A DNA stretch of 64,000 nucleotides from Ligula intestinalis (Eukaryota; Platyhelminthes; Cestoda; Diphyllobothriidea; Diphyllobothriidae): NCBI GenBank assembly GCA_036362985.1, contig JAYGXS010000001.1, positions 55,040,782 to 55,104,781 on the forward strand, read 5' to 3'. The notes beneath the pieces are model-generated. The model searched no databases, was not told where the DNA came from, and saw nothing but the letters and a program-made list of their open reading frames with translations. The stretch's first letter is position 1; each line of letters opens with the position of its first letter. A program made the translations under genes and the position numbers. Positions 45,058 to 55,769 of this stretch are shown here, in pieces.

Positions 45058-46047
45058 ACAACCTCCTCCTCCTCGTTTAGTAGCACGGTCCTGTCTATAG
45101 AAGGTGTAGTTTGATATGAAAAGTGAAGCATTAGAGTTTAATTCGTTTACTCATGTTTCTGTTAAAAAAACTATATCAGGATTTTAGGATTAAATAAAAG
45201 TCCGAAGTCGTGGGACTTTGCTTACATTCGATCTAGCGTTAATGAGAGCTTCACTTAAAGTATCGGATACAGAAGCTGGAATCTGTTGTGAAAAAACGGA
45301 TTCCTATTAGCTGTTTGATTTTGCTGGGGGCTCATGTGCAGAAATTGTGTAATTGGTGTATAATATGGTGGTTTTGGACTATTTGTGGCGAATTGTGCAT
45401 TAGTGGGAAAAATTGGTGATGAAAGTGATGGGATGTAACGACAGGGCCCCTTGGGCCTTAAATATACAAATTATTATTATTATTATTCGATGGCATTGTG
45501 TAAATATCGGAGGGTATGGTGTTGTGTAAGGTGGTATTTGGGAGTGTGTTACATTGAAAGGGTTGGGTGTGCAGTGGTCGTCTTGTGTATGGGCTAGGAT
45601 ACATGGGTTGAGCAAAGGGTTTAGTTGTCATTTGAGAGTGTGCATTTAAATACGTTTTGATATGCAATTCCTTGTGGGAATGGTGGTCTATTTTGAGTTG
45701 TTGGGGCGAAATAATCTAACACTGGTTTACTTTTTTGGTTCGTTGAGTTAAGACTGCTATTGTTATTTATGGACATGTTTAGACTTGTGTTGCTATTTAT
45801 CAGTGTATCGTGATTAGATCCAGGATTTGTGTCGTTCATGTCTAATAGGGTTGGACTATTTCGGGTCTTATTGTTTGAACCTTATTTTTTCCCTCAATTG
45901 CTTCGGCAGGTTTATTATTTGCTCTCTGGTTGTCATTATTATAATAAGAAGTCGCCGTCGAGTCACCTAAGCTGATGCTAAGTTGATAGTTTTCGTTTCC
46001 TTCCCAGAGGAGGAGGAGCTCGTTAATTGTCCCTCTGAAGTAGCATT

Positions 46048-46590
46048 TTATGGAGTGCTTTTGTCCTCTGCGACTATATGTGGCCGACTTTGTTCACGCA
46101 CTTGGTCCTTATCAAAGACTTGTCTGCGCTGAATCGGGGTCAAGTCGGGGCCTATATATTCTTTGAAACTCTGGAAAATCCTATTTATTTCAGAATTTTT
46201 TATTATCATTTGAGCTTCAGCGTGGGTAGAACAAGTAAGCAAAATTGGTTTGTTTTTACTTCGCGAATTTAGTCTTTTGATAAACACTATTCGTAGACTT
46301 ATCCCACATTGTTGAAAAACGTTTTGTAGTGCTACCATTGGATTATTTGTTTGAGGAAGGTTGCGGAAGATTACATTACAGCTACGTTTTGATCTATCTG
46401 AAACTTCTGATGATACTAAGTGCACCACAGACTCTATCTGAGGCAAATGGGTCAGGTTGCTTTCAAATGAATTTGAGTCCAGAAGTGGATTAAGAATCTT
46501 AAATACAGGTTCCTACTTTTCAATAAAGTTCGTTAAAGTTAAGAGGGCTGACAGATCGATTTTATCCAAAATAACTTTCGCGTCAGTCAT
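46048..46590 (-). pseudogene. CR1-like ORF1
   Basis: An ATG at 46590 opens MTDAKVILDKIDLSALLTL, broken by one stop near 46515. It continues as RSKRSCNVIFRNLPQTN, IRFIKRL-type sequence (RIVFIKRLNSRSKNKPILLT) and DLTPIQRRQVFDKDQVREQS. This is the RRM-like, esterase-free ORF1 pattern found in many CR1/L2 elements, which binds the element RNA. Confidence 0.6.
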
Positions 46591-46724
46591 TGTTTCCAAT
46601 AAAATTTTCAGGTAAGGGATGTTTAAATACTAAATATATGTCTAAGTAACGTGTTTTGACAAACAAGTGTCGGAAGAATGTTAGATATCAAATTATTTGA
46701 CTTATCTAGAAACCTGCTTTGGGG

Positions 46725-46868
46725 TCACGCCTCTCGGTATCGTCTAGCGTGGGCCTGAACGCGTTGCTCCCTTTGTGTGTGTGTGTCCTCAGCACTGCGT
46801 TTCGGGTGCATTAGCCTTTTGCGCGTGCGGCTTTCTCGTGTTGAGGATTTCTCCTTTTGACCCCTCAT
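46725..46868 (-). CDS. Short basic reading frame just inside the right terminus of the TIR interval
   Basis: 47 codons from an ATG to TGA: the start is MRGQKEKSSTRESRTRKRLM and the end reads QREQRVQAHARRYREA. It is strongly charged and helical in character. It lies 201 bp from the TIR end, on the same strand as the Mutator-like transposase and before the CR1 insertion, so it could be a displaced first exon. No homologue is recognised. Confidence 0.25.
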   Translation of the reverse strand: MRGQKEKSSTRESRTRKRLMHPKRSAEDTHTQREQRVQAHARRYREA

Positions 46869-47071
46869 GTTTGCCGCCGTCTGAAAAGGGTGTCACCAAA
46901 TTTAACTTGAAAAATGAAAACAAATGACATCCGGCAAACTGGACTTTGTAGCCGCCGACTGGGCTTATTAGCCGGCGGATTTTACTATGTAAAATTCTGT
47001 CCCAAGCTGGTGTGGGCTTAATACGCGGCTGGGTTTATTAACCGTGGGCTTAATAGCCGGCGACTACTGTA

Positions 47072-49157
47072 TTATAAATTTTGGTTTACTTTTTATCTGA
47101 TCCCTCAAATATATATACAAATGTACGCCAGGAAATAATCTCTACAATAATAATTCGCCTAAATTAAATTCTACCGGGGATATACCCTCTTTTCCCCTTC
47201 TGGGGTGCGCCCTCACGGATAGGGCATTTGTTTACAGGGATATGACCATCAAGTAAAGTTTCATCAAGTCTTTTCAATGTCTCAGCGCTTTCCGCGAGAA
47301 CAACTGAAGAAAGTAGATTTTCCAGTTTCCAATCAGTCGGTTGGAAAAGGAGTTGGCCCGCGCATTAATTTTGACGTGATTTTTCTTCAGTTTGTATTTG
47401 TGATCTCGGATATTTGTCGTTTTTGGCTATTCAAAAAATCGGCCATCTGAAGAACACAGTCTACTCTGCTGACGAGTTTGAGGACCACATTTACGTTGGA
47501 GAGGCCCGGCCTTCATTGTTACGGATTTTCCCCACAAGTATTATTCCTTTGTCTGGATTTATTTATAATCCTTGATTTTCAGTCCGATCTCCTCGTGGTC
47601 CATCCTTTCCTTCATGTTACTCTTTAGCTCCCGCATTTTAAATCTTTCTCTCGGTTCCTAGTCCAGCTGAAAAAAATGATTTGCGATTTCCGTTGGGCCA
47701 TTATTTTCCATAGTAGAAGTGTTGCCTGGCCATGTAAAGGGTCTTGGGGATTAGGTTATATCAGCACCTGACTTTGCTTTGTCTGTTCCGAAGGCTTTTT
47801 GTACGTTTTTGAGCTCCCTATCCCACAGGACGTAGTGAGCGTAATTTTGAAGAAGTTTTAAGTCGCGTGCCACCCGTTACTTCGGCGTGCTCGATATGGA
47901 CTCGGAAATGCCCTTCATCACGATAGTCCGCTTACAATTTTGGGTGAATGTTGCAGTTCCTTCTTTGTGCAAATGCGGTCTGTTGCCTCTATAACGTTCT
48001 TAATGGGAGATTTTTAATGATATTGCGTTGGCTTTTCTCAGAGGACGAAGTCCTGAAATCCACAGTTGTATGTGATTTACTGCTTTCGTACTGGACACAG
48101 TTAGCAAGCTGACTAACTTTTAATTATGGAAAATGCGGGGGGCTGTATGAAGTTCTGTACGCACAAGGCTGGCTTGCACAAATGGATTTTGACCGCTAAT
48201 AATATTGCTAATAGACATTGTTCTTGTGGGTTTTGGTAGTTCGGTTGAACCTTGTAAGTCACTTGGATAGTTTCGTTTTAGACCATGCGATGCCTGGGAC
48301 CAGTATATAAATAATTTGATTTTACTAACCACACAAATATTTAAATTTATATCTCAGTAAGAGAAAACGGTGTTTGTCACATTTGTGGTGTAATCGTACA
48401 TGATGGTTCCTTCTGTAGGTATTTTATGAGACCCTTGGCTGGTCAGTCATTTTGGTACCTTCTTGGAACATGATATTTTGAGGTATGTTTTCATTTTCGC
48501 GTCGTTGGTTTTTTATTATTGCCGGTTTATTAGAAAAAATATTTCATTGGATACTTCGCCCAATGCACTGCCGATACATTACCTGAAAATTTTAATTAAA
48601 AGTCTTGCCTGTTTAATTTTACCCCACCAAAGCGTCGTTTTCAGCTGTTTCTAGAATTGATCATTGTAGTCTCTTGACTGTATTCCTTTTCTCGATTGCC
48701 ATTTTGGTCCACTTTGCGAGGATTTTGTGAAACATGTGTCAAGCTCTTATCCAACTGAAGGACATCACTTCACCAGATTTTAGTGTCCTTATTCAACTAT
48801 TCACAACTATCATAAAATCGATATATTAGTGAATCCTCATGAAATTATTAGTCAAGTCAAGTCAATTTATTTAGGGAAATATAAGCATAGGCTTTTGAAC
48901 TCCCTATCAATACACAGTAGTTAAGAAATCCATCGACAATGCCGAACATTTCAAAGAAGGTCGTTTACGTAATTGTGAGTGGCTACTCACTTTTTCGAAG
49001 TAATATAATCAGATAGGATGATGTCAGTTAGCACGAGCCAGCAGGTATAACTGAACAAAAAGAGCAGACAGTGAAAAACTCCTAAGGCAGGGCTCAGAAT
49101 TCACAAGATGGAGAAAAACTGTCGCTCGTGGGAAAAAGTGTTTGAAAAATATGCCAG
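47072..49157. other. No gene recognised
   Basis: Two kilobases of AT-rich sequence with T-rich plus strand. Frames of 60-70 codons at 48120 and 48463 have no domain. Short direct repeats (GTCAAGTCAAGTCAA near 48853) are low complexity. Confidence 0.35.
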
Positions 49158-49406
49158 GATGCAGCTATTAATGTTGGCAGCAGTTTAAGGGGTTCACCGC
49201 GACTTATATCTTCATCGGAAGTGCCATACGGGGACGAGGATGAGACTGCAGAGTCACGAGAAGATCCCAACAAATCGGAGCTGCGACCACGATATGCCTT
49301 TGTCAATTTCCGGGGCCGTCATCAACGCGACGAAAACAGGAGAAGCCACCACGATCGCAATTATCCGTTAATGGTCGACATTAGCCAGCTGCTTGAACAG
49401 GGATAA
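49158..49406 (+). CDS. Candidate terminal exon of unknown gene
   Basis: After an AG at 49156-49157 the frame is open for 82 codons to TAA. The middle is acidic (EVPYGDEDETAESREDPNKS) and is followed by RPRYAFVNFRGRHQRDE and RSHHDRNYPLMVDISQLLEQ. The change from acidic to basic and the hydrophobic end look protein-like. The pyrimidine tract before the acceptor is weak and no polyadenylation signal is obvious. The antisense frame is also open for 70 codons. Confidence 0.35.
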   Translation, partial: DAAINVGSSLRGSPRLISSSEVPYGDEDETAESREDPNKSELRPRYAFVNFRGRHQRDENRRSHHDRNYPLMVDISQLLEQG

Positions 49407-49539
49407 ATTTATCGGAAAGAACAATTTCATAATTAAATGTTAATGAAACGAAGCAAATAATATTATACTAAATAATATATTTCCTTCGTCCTGCAGCCTG
49501 CAGCGGTTAACTGATGTTAGAGTGAGCACTACTAAAACA

Positions 49540-51000
49540 GTCTTATTTATTTTTAAAGACTTCTACGGAACTGGACATAACAACATATAGGGGCAGATCA
49601 TTCCAAGCTTCAACCACTCTATTACAAAAGAAGAACTTCCGTAGGACTAGTCTGGCTCCTGTTACGCGTTGTTTGAACGGATATCCCCTTAAGTTCGTGG
49701 TTGTAGCCAACTCGAAGAACTCGCCAGGCATTAGGCAGCAATCCTGACCGCGCATTATGCGAAATGTTTGTATCAGATCCCCACGTAGCTGCCTGTAACT
49801 TAAAGGAAAGATGTCGAGGTTTGCTAACCGTGTTTCATAGGGTAATGATCCTCTCAGGTCACAAGCTTAGTTGCACGCCTTTGTACCTTCTCGAGGAGAC
49901 TGAGGTCTTTCGCGGTCCAGGGTTTCCATGCTTGGATAACAAACTCCAATGTCGGTCGTACAAATGTTCCAAAGACCTTAGCGAAGCAGTCTTTATCAAA
50001 GGTGCAGAAAGCCCGTTTGACAGGGTACAGGACGGACATCGCAAACTTGGCTACTTTTACGCAGTGCAGCGAGGGCTTGAGAGACGTAGAGATCCATACT
50101 CCCAAATCTTTCTGCGCGTCCACCTCTTGCAGTTGGATGCCATTTAGGCTGTTAACCATGGGGTTCTGAGAGCTGGGTCGGCCAACTCGTAGGATACTGC
50201 ATTTTTTCTCATTAAACGGCAAAAGCCAGCCTTTAGACCAAGTTTGAAGAGGGTCTAGGTTTATCTGCAAATGCTCTTCGTCAGCTGAATTTCTTATGGC
50301 GTTCCAAATCTTAATGTCATCGGCTATATCGCAGTCCAGTTCACGGACGGAGTCATTGACGTTTATAATGAATATTATAGGGCCAAGGACAGAGCCTTGG
50401 GGGACACCACTTTCGACTGCAACGTCTGCCGACTGCTGGTCACCAATATGGACAGTTTGGGAGCGGCCAAGTAAGAAACTTTGAATCCACTTCAGCAGAG
50501 TTTCTCGAACACCTATTTGGCTGAGTTTGTACAGATGACGTTGATGTGGGACGCTACCAAATGCCTTCTTGAAGTCAATGTAGATTACATTGAGCGGATT
50601 TCCTCCGTCAACTGCCCGAGTCCAGCCTTCCAAACAATACAGCAAGTTCGTCATGCAGGACCTGCCTCTGCGGCACCCATGCTACGCATCCGATAAAAAG
50701 GTTATGCTGCTCTAAGAAACGCATCAGCTCTCACTTTACTAATTTTTCTATGATTTTGCAACAGATTGTAGCAAGGCTGATTGGTCCATAATTGTTTGTG
50801 GATACCTTTTTTCCGCCTTGATACAACGATGTGATCCGTGCAAATTTCCAAACGGCGGGTAAACAACCAGCATCAAATGAGGTATTGAAAAGCATGGAAA
50901 GCGGTTTAGCTAGCTCCCCAGCAAGTTCTTTCAGTAATTTGGGCGGAATGTTATCAGCATCAGATGATTTCGCGTCATCTAGTGTTAACAACTCTTGACG
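49540..51000 (-). pseudogene. CR1 reverse transcriptase with motif C deletion
   Basis: The fingers frame 50991-50731 reads SDADNIPPKLLKELAGELAK then FARITSLYQGGKKVSTNNYG. After a frame change, 266 codons are open from 50654. They contain motif A VIYIDFKKAFGSVPHQRHLY (Gly replaces the usual Asp), motif B SGVPQGSVLGPIIFIINVND and then DCDIADDIKIWNAI, where three residues before the A-D-D are missing relative to the 34-38 kb copy. It ends with VRPTLEFVIQAW and the L-R-G-Y-P tail. Loss of the aromatic residue at the active site should abolish activity. Confidence 0.8.
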
Positions 51001-51078
51001 AACAGTTCCTTCTACGAAAGATATATTATCAATCTTTGGACCATCGTCTAAGCCATTGTTGGGATGGATGAATTCACT

Positions 51079-52206
51079 TTAAATGGTGAAGATGTGAGAG
51101 ATGCTCAGCTTTTGCTCCATATTCAGTAATTTCTGTTTCGTCGCTTGCTTTCTCGGTTTCGCATAGTCTTTCTTAGGTAGCCGTAGAATAACTGAGGCTT
51201 TGTGACTGCCCGGTTCAGTAAATCCTTTAAAATCCTGGCGTGCCCTCAACATAATTCCCTTCACGAGGTTCCTTTGCACTCTGTGTGCATTGATAGATGC
51301 CGGAGTCCTAGTCGCGCGAGATTTCCTCCACAGCCTCCCCTTCTTATTAATCCCTTTTTTTACCACTTGAGTCAGCCACTGGGGTCTGTTGTTTACTTTC
51401 CTCCAAGAAATCGGGCAGTGGTTACTGAGGAGAGTATGCAATAACTCACTGAAGCATTCCCAATCAGTGACTATATTACGGAAAAAACTGATTTCCAGTT
51501 GATGTTGTTCATGTCGGTCTTCATTTGATCGAAGTCGCCACGCCATATATTCCTTCTAACCCTGGTGGGCTGTTCAGGTACCGAGAATATTGAATACTCC
51601 CAATGTATTGCGACGTGATCACTTCGACCCAGTGGAGGTAGAGATTGTATCTCGTCGATGCTGTCCAGCGATTTTGTGAGTACCAGGTCTAGGCAGTTTT
51701 ATTGCTGCCCCTCACGCACCCTGGTGGGAAACAGGACGTGTTGGATGCGTAACGAACTGAGTGTTAGGGCTAGAAAACGCCGGTCAAATGCTTGCTCTGG
51801 ACCACGTGCGTGTGTTGAACTCTAATCGATGAGCAGAGCATTAAAGTCACCCACAATCAAGACATCCGGCCGAGTAGATAATCGTGCTAACTGCTCTAGC
51901 AGGCCAGCGTCAGCCTCGGGATCGCTTCTAGGTGGTCAGTAAACAGTCAAAACTTCTAGACTGGGTGATTCCGGTACCTTTATAGTAAGCCAGAGAGCTT
52001 CGGTACTGCAAGCAAACCGTTCCGTTTTTTTCTGAGACCAGTAGTCCATGCTTCACGTAAGTTGTTACGCCTCCTCCTTGACGCCCTCTCCTATCTCTTC
52101 GAAACAAATTAAATCTGGGAAGCGCCACTTCGCGGTCATCCACGTTTTCAGACAACCAGGTTTCTGTTAAAGAAATAATGTTGGGGAACATATCGGATAT
52201 TTGCAC
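51079..52206 (-). pseudogene. CR1 endonuclease and linker, broken
   Basis: The piece 52206-51928 carries NIISLTETWLSENVDDREVA (catalytic Glu in T-E-T-W) and GRQGGGVTTYVKHGLLVSEK, then stops. Downstream pieces in other frames include DFNALLIDW-like sequence near 51835-51860. The linker at 51546-51079 reads NRPQWLTQVVKKGINKKGRL, typical of the region between endonuclease and RT in CR1. Confidence 0.7.
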
Positions 52207-52292
52207 CTAAAGTTCATCTAACTTGGAAAGTAGGCTCTGTGTGTTGGTTTAGATAAACTTCAGCAACTTATTCTTTGCAGCTTTTGTTACGG

Positions 52293-53656
52293 TCAACTTT
52301 CAACCTCCGTGTAAGGAACCAGTTGCGCCTTCATTCGAATTGGTTCTGTCCACCGAATACGAGGAGGACGGTGCACTATCTGTTCGTTGTAGATAGTCAA
52401 ATTTGACTCCCCATTTTGTTCTCTCAATCGCATCTCGAGAACTAACTGTCGGCGTTTTTTCCTCTCCATCGGCGTATAGTCCGCTTGAAAAAAACTTCGC
52501 AATTGTTACCTTTGATTCTCAAACGTCGTGCGAGAATGAGTTTGACTAGTAATTCAGGAGCTTGTTGAGGAGACTTTGGAAGAGCCCATGGTCTGCCAAC
52601 TCCTGATCTGTGAAAGTCTTGGTTTCGGATTCTGGAAGTCTATGTATTATCAGATTTTGCGATCGGTCGGGCGAACCTCTCGATGTTTCCGGTATATTGA
52701 GCTTTGGGGAAGAGAAAATTTGCCTGTCATGGTGTAACAGTGGTTTATGCACGATCTGAGGTTTTTCAAACCCCACTTCTGTGGAACCCCCAATTACACG
52801 TGCTGTTTCCAATGACTGGCATGTTGCTGATGGATGTTGCCCATGGGTATCGCGTACTTGGCTATTCGCTTGGCTTGCATAAGTGCAACTTGGAACTTCT
52901 TTCACGTCGTTCGTTAGCGTAGCTGGAGGGATGTCAGCCTGCTCGTTCAATAGACCGGGATCAGGCCCCGGTCCCGCTAGCTTTTTGCTATCATTCGATT
53001 CTCCTACGTGTTCGATGCCCATATCTGTTGCTGAAGCATTCTGTTTATGTTACTTCGTGAACGTCGTTTTTGTTCTTCGGTTTTGCCGTGTCTTGCTCTT
53101 TTGGTATAGAGGCCTTGGAACTAATTGAATAATTACAACTTTGAGTGCTCATAACGCTGATCGTTTGTGGAGTTTGTTGCATGTCAGCCAGTTTTTCCAG
53201 CACACCGGGTTCGAGCCCCGACCCTGCCGGACTGTCTCTGACATTAGTCCCTTTCACATGCGCAATACTCGCATCTGTTTCTGAAGCCTTCTTCCTTTTG
53301 TTCGGTTTGGTCTTCTTCTCCTCTTATTGGCGGGTGTTCATCTCAGTTTCCATATGCAGAACTTTCTGATGGAGAATTGAATATGCCGAATAATCTTCAT
53401 CTTCGTACCTAACACGCTTTAGCGTTGCTAAGCTTCTTGTTCGCTTAGCGGGCGGTGAAGGAACACAAAACTGCCCATCGTTAACATGTAGTTGGCTATT
53501 TGTTTTGCTTAAGTAACTAAAACTGTCATCACTCACATCGATAGTGCATTGCGTAATGGTAGTCACCGCGGCTAGTTGGGCTTGACTACTGAGTTCGAGT
53601 CCTGAATTTTCAACACTTTTGCCTACGTTCGACACTTCACCTTGTTGGATACCCAT
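52293..53656 (-). pseudogene. CR1 ORF1 with repeated N-terminal modules
   Basis: Three diverged modules lie in series. The first runs from 53656 (MGIQQGEVSNVGKSVENSGL), the second from 53257 (GTNVRDSPAGSGLEPGVLEK) and the third from 53022 (MGIEHVGESNDSKKLAGPGP). Each passes from a Gly/Ser start to an L-x-x-Q/L-A-D-M/I step. PPAKRTRSLATLKRVRYEDE between modules 1 and 2 matches the other CR1 copy. The C-terminal piece (52502-52293) reads FFQADYTPMERKKRRQLV then ESNLTIYNEQIVHRPPR, the usual ORF1 end. Frameshifts separate the modules. Confidence 0.6.
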
Positions 53657-53690
53657 TACCTAGCTTAGCTTTGTGGAATGTTATAAAAAG

Positions 53691-54119
53691 TTTTTATGCA
53701 CGAAAATGTCAAGTGGCAGAGATATTTAAGCAAATTTAAGAAACGACTCAGTCGTGCTAGTTTCCGTAGGGCCGCGAGAACTGCTGGAGTAAACGAGGCG
53801 GGTCGTGAAGTTTTATATTCCTGTGAGGGCTTCAGTATAGCCGCCTGGAGATGACGGTCCTGTTTGTGCAAGCTGGTATCTTTGGTTTTCAGAGCCGTAA
53901 TAGCGACTAGTCGATAAAAATACCGAAAATTGTGAAAATTCTCGGAGATCGACAATTTGCAACCGAATTTGAAAGTTGCTTGATGTTTGGTTTCCTATGT
54001 GATTTTCGAAGGTGTCTGCTAAGGCGGAAATGTCTATCGAAGTCATCCTCCTCTCCGTTAGTGTTCCTACTTGTATTGATTGTCCATTGCACCTTTGTAT
54101 ATATAAACTTTGTATACAA
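53691..54119. other. Unassigned, between the CR1 copy and a Penelope fragment
   Basis: Minus-strand frames of 77-96 codons overlap in three frames. They have no recognised domain and may be the 5' leader of the CR1 or Penelope copies. Confidence 0.3.
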
Positions 54120-54690
54120 TGCAGAAGAACGTAAGGCTTTGAAAATAAAAAAAATAAAGGGTATCGTTACGCTGCCCGCAGACAAAGGACGTTCGACGGT
54201 CGTCATGGATAAAGCGGAGTACGAGACCAAAGTGCACAACCTCTTGACAGACAATGAGTCCTATGTGCCATCGACGACTAACGAGCTCAAAAAAACTCAC
54301 GAATAACATCAACAGGACGAGCGGTGAACTGTGGAACGCAGTAGCCCTTACGAGAAGGAAGGCTCTATCTGCAAAGGCCACTGATACTGCGATGGCACGT
54401 TCCTACGGCCTACGAAATATGCACAAGTCAGGGGTGCCCTTACGTTTCATCGTATCCTTAAGATGCCCCCCAACCTTTGGATTTTCAAAGTGGCTATACC
54501 AGCGATTTAGTTTTCTAACAAAGGATTCAGAATGGACAGTAAAGTCTGCTAAAGAGTTTTTTAGCCGAATCCAACACCTGCGAGTGGAGGCAGACGAGGT
54601 GATGGCGTCGTCTGCCAAATATTGCCCTAAAAGGACAATTTCTGCTGACATAACGTTATTACAAGTACTTTTGTATCGATAGTGCCTTTC
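54120..54690 (+). mobile_element. Penelope-like element, RT N-terminal fragment
   Basis: The plus strand reads GIVTLPADKGRSTVVMDKAE then TKVHNLLTDNESYVPSTTN. After a frameshift near 54295 it reads YGLRNMHKSGVPLRFIVSLR and TVKSAKEFFSRIQHLRVEAD. These are the Penelope RT N-terminal blocks (P-A-D-K-G-x-x-T-V-V-M-D, Y-G-L-P-K-x-H-K, P-L-R-P-I-V-S). The catalytic core that should follow is absent after about 54690. Confidence 0.8.
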
Positions 54691-54959
54691 TGGCGCTAAC
54701 AAATATAAATTCCAAATCTATTGACAGCAACTTGCTCGACATAAGGGCATAGTAGGACTTGTGTTATTACTATCCAAATGCTCATCACTATTACCTCACA
54801 CAGATGTGGAGTGCAAACTGGGTGCCACTCCTTAAAAAAGCACACACAGGCAGTACTTATAGTAAGCATGATTGCTAGGAATCAGCCCTTCTAGCATAGG
54901 CACGTACCTACAGCAGCAGTATCTTAGCCCGTATGTAGTAGAAAAGTACACAACTCAAC

Positions 54960-55275
54960 GGATAGTGTTGAGAGTGCGGAAACCAAGGCAAACGCTACCG
55001 TGCTCAGGATCCCAAGCATGTACTTACCCAAAAGAGTTAAACTCAGAGTCACACTGCTTGCTGAGACCAGTGGGATATGAGCCCTAGCGTTGGCTTAATC
55101 AGCATCATCTCTGACAAATGGTGGCTTCAGTGCCAGCAAAGTACTACTGCACTTCTTGCCGAGATTGAGGAGATGTGAGCCCAGTGCTGACTTTAATCAA
55201 TATCATTTCTGACTTACACAACAGTCAGTAATAGTACCAGCAAATACTATCCCTAAGCTACACCCTAGTAAGTAG
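54960..55275. repeat. Tandem repeat, period about 100 bp, 2-3 diverged units
   Basis: GAGACCAGTGGGATATGAGC at 55064 and GAGATTGAGGAGATGTGAGC at 55162 begin two units. They share an AATCA-x-x-ATCAT-T/C-TCTGAC centre and an AGTACCAGCAAA-type end. A weaker unit may precede them. No coding content. Confidence 0.5.
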
Positions 55276-55565
55276 TATTAGAAGTAGCAGTAACAGTCCT
55301 GGCTTACTAAAGTCTGCCTAGACACCTACTATAGGTGAGTGAGGGTAGACAGTGCCGTAGTACCCGCGCAAAATTTACTATCACTAAAGGCTAAGTTTAG
55401 GCGGTGTTTCAGGCTGCATTGGAAAAAGCGGCTTCCGCCCAAAGCCTGCTTCTGTCATTTCGACTTCGGTCTTGTCACCGGTCAAAGTTGTTAGGATTAG
55501 AGTGGGGTAGATTGCGGCGCGCCTAATTTTACTATACCTGACCACAGTCACCTGCTTTCGGGTAA

Positions 55566-55749
55566 ATGGTGCTTGTGATGGTCGAACTAACACACACAAA
55601 AAATGGTACGTTTACAATTGCACCCGACAATTCCATTAAAATTTTTTACTCACTGAGCGGCATATCCGCACGTGAGCTTAAGAAATATATTACTCCTGTG
55701 ATCTCCCAATGGGCCATATCAAGCGAAAATGTGGTTGCCTTAGTCCAAG
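55566..55749 (+). CDS. Candidate first coding exon of unknown gene
   Basis: An ATG directly after an in-frame TAA opens 61 codons. They read TKNGTFTIAPDNSIKIFYSL, then SGISARELKKYITPVISQWA, then VVALVQ, and end at CCAAG then GTAACT (GT at 55750-55751) in phase 1. An alternative ATG lies four codons on. The amphipathic pattern and good donor suggest a real host exon. No family is recognised and the next exon was not found. Confidence 0.4.
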
Positions 55750-55769
55750 GTAACTCAAGCGATACATAA

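Larger units (their letters stand above)
42855..46610 (-). mobile_element. AT-rich CR1-like LINE, separate family
   Basis: Right to left: ORF1, a spacer rich in Asn and Thr codons, endonuclease and RT with multiple stops. Its base composition is clearly more AT-rich than the CR1 copies at 34-38 and 49-54 kb, and the protein blocks differ, so it is another family. It lies between the right terminus of the large TIR interval and the Mutator-like coding region. Confidence 0.7.
38202..47069. mobile_element. Interval bounded by CAGTAGTC inverted termini and TA, with nested insertions
   Basis: The left end (CAGTAGTCACCGGC, TA before it) and the right end (GGCTTAATAGCCGGCGACTA ending CTG, TA after it) are inverted copies of each other. 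They match the two ends of the 528-bp element at 16.4 kb over about 270 and 145 bp. The 8868-bp interior holds a broken SWIM-type Mutator-like transposase and a CR1-like LINE, both on the minus strand. Either this is one large element with a nested LINE, or two ends of one element separated by later insertions. Confidence 0.5.
49440..53690 (-). mobile_element. CR1-clade LINE, near full length, minus strand
   Basis: Right to left: ORF1 with repeated modules, endonuclease, RT and the tail reading TNLRGYPFKQRVTGARL at about 49670-49700. It belongs near the plus-strand copy at 34-38 kb. The 3' end lies near 49440-49490. Confidence 0.85.
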
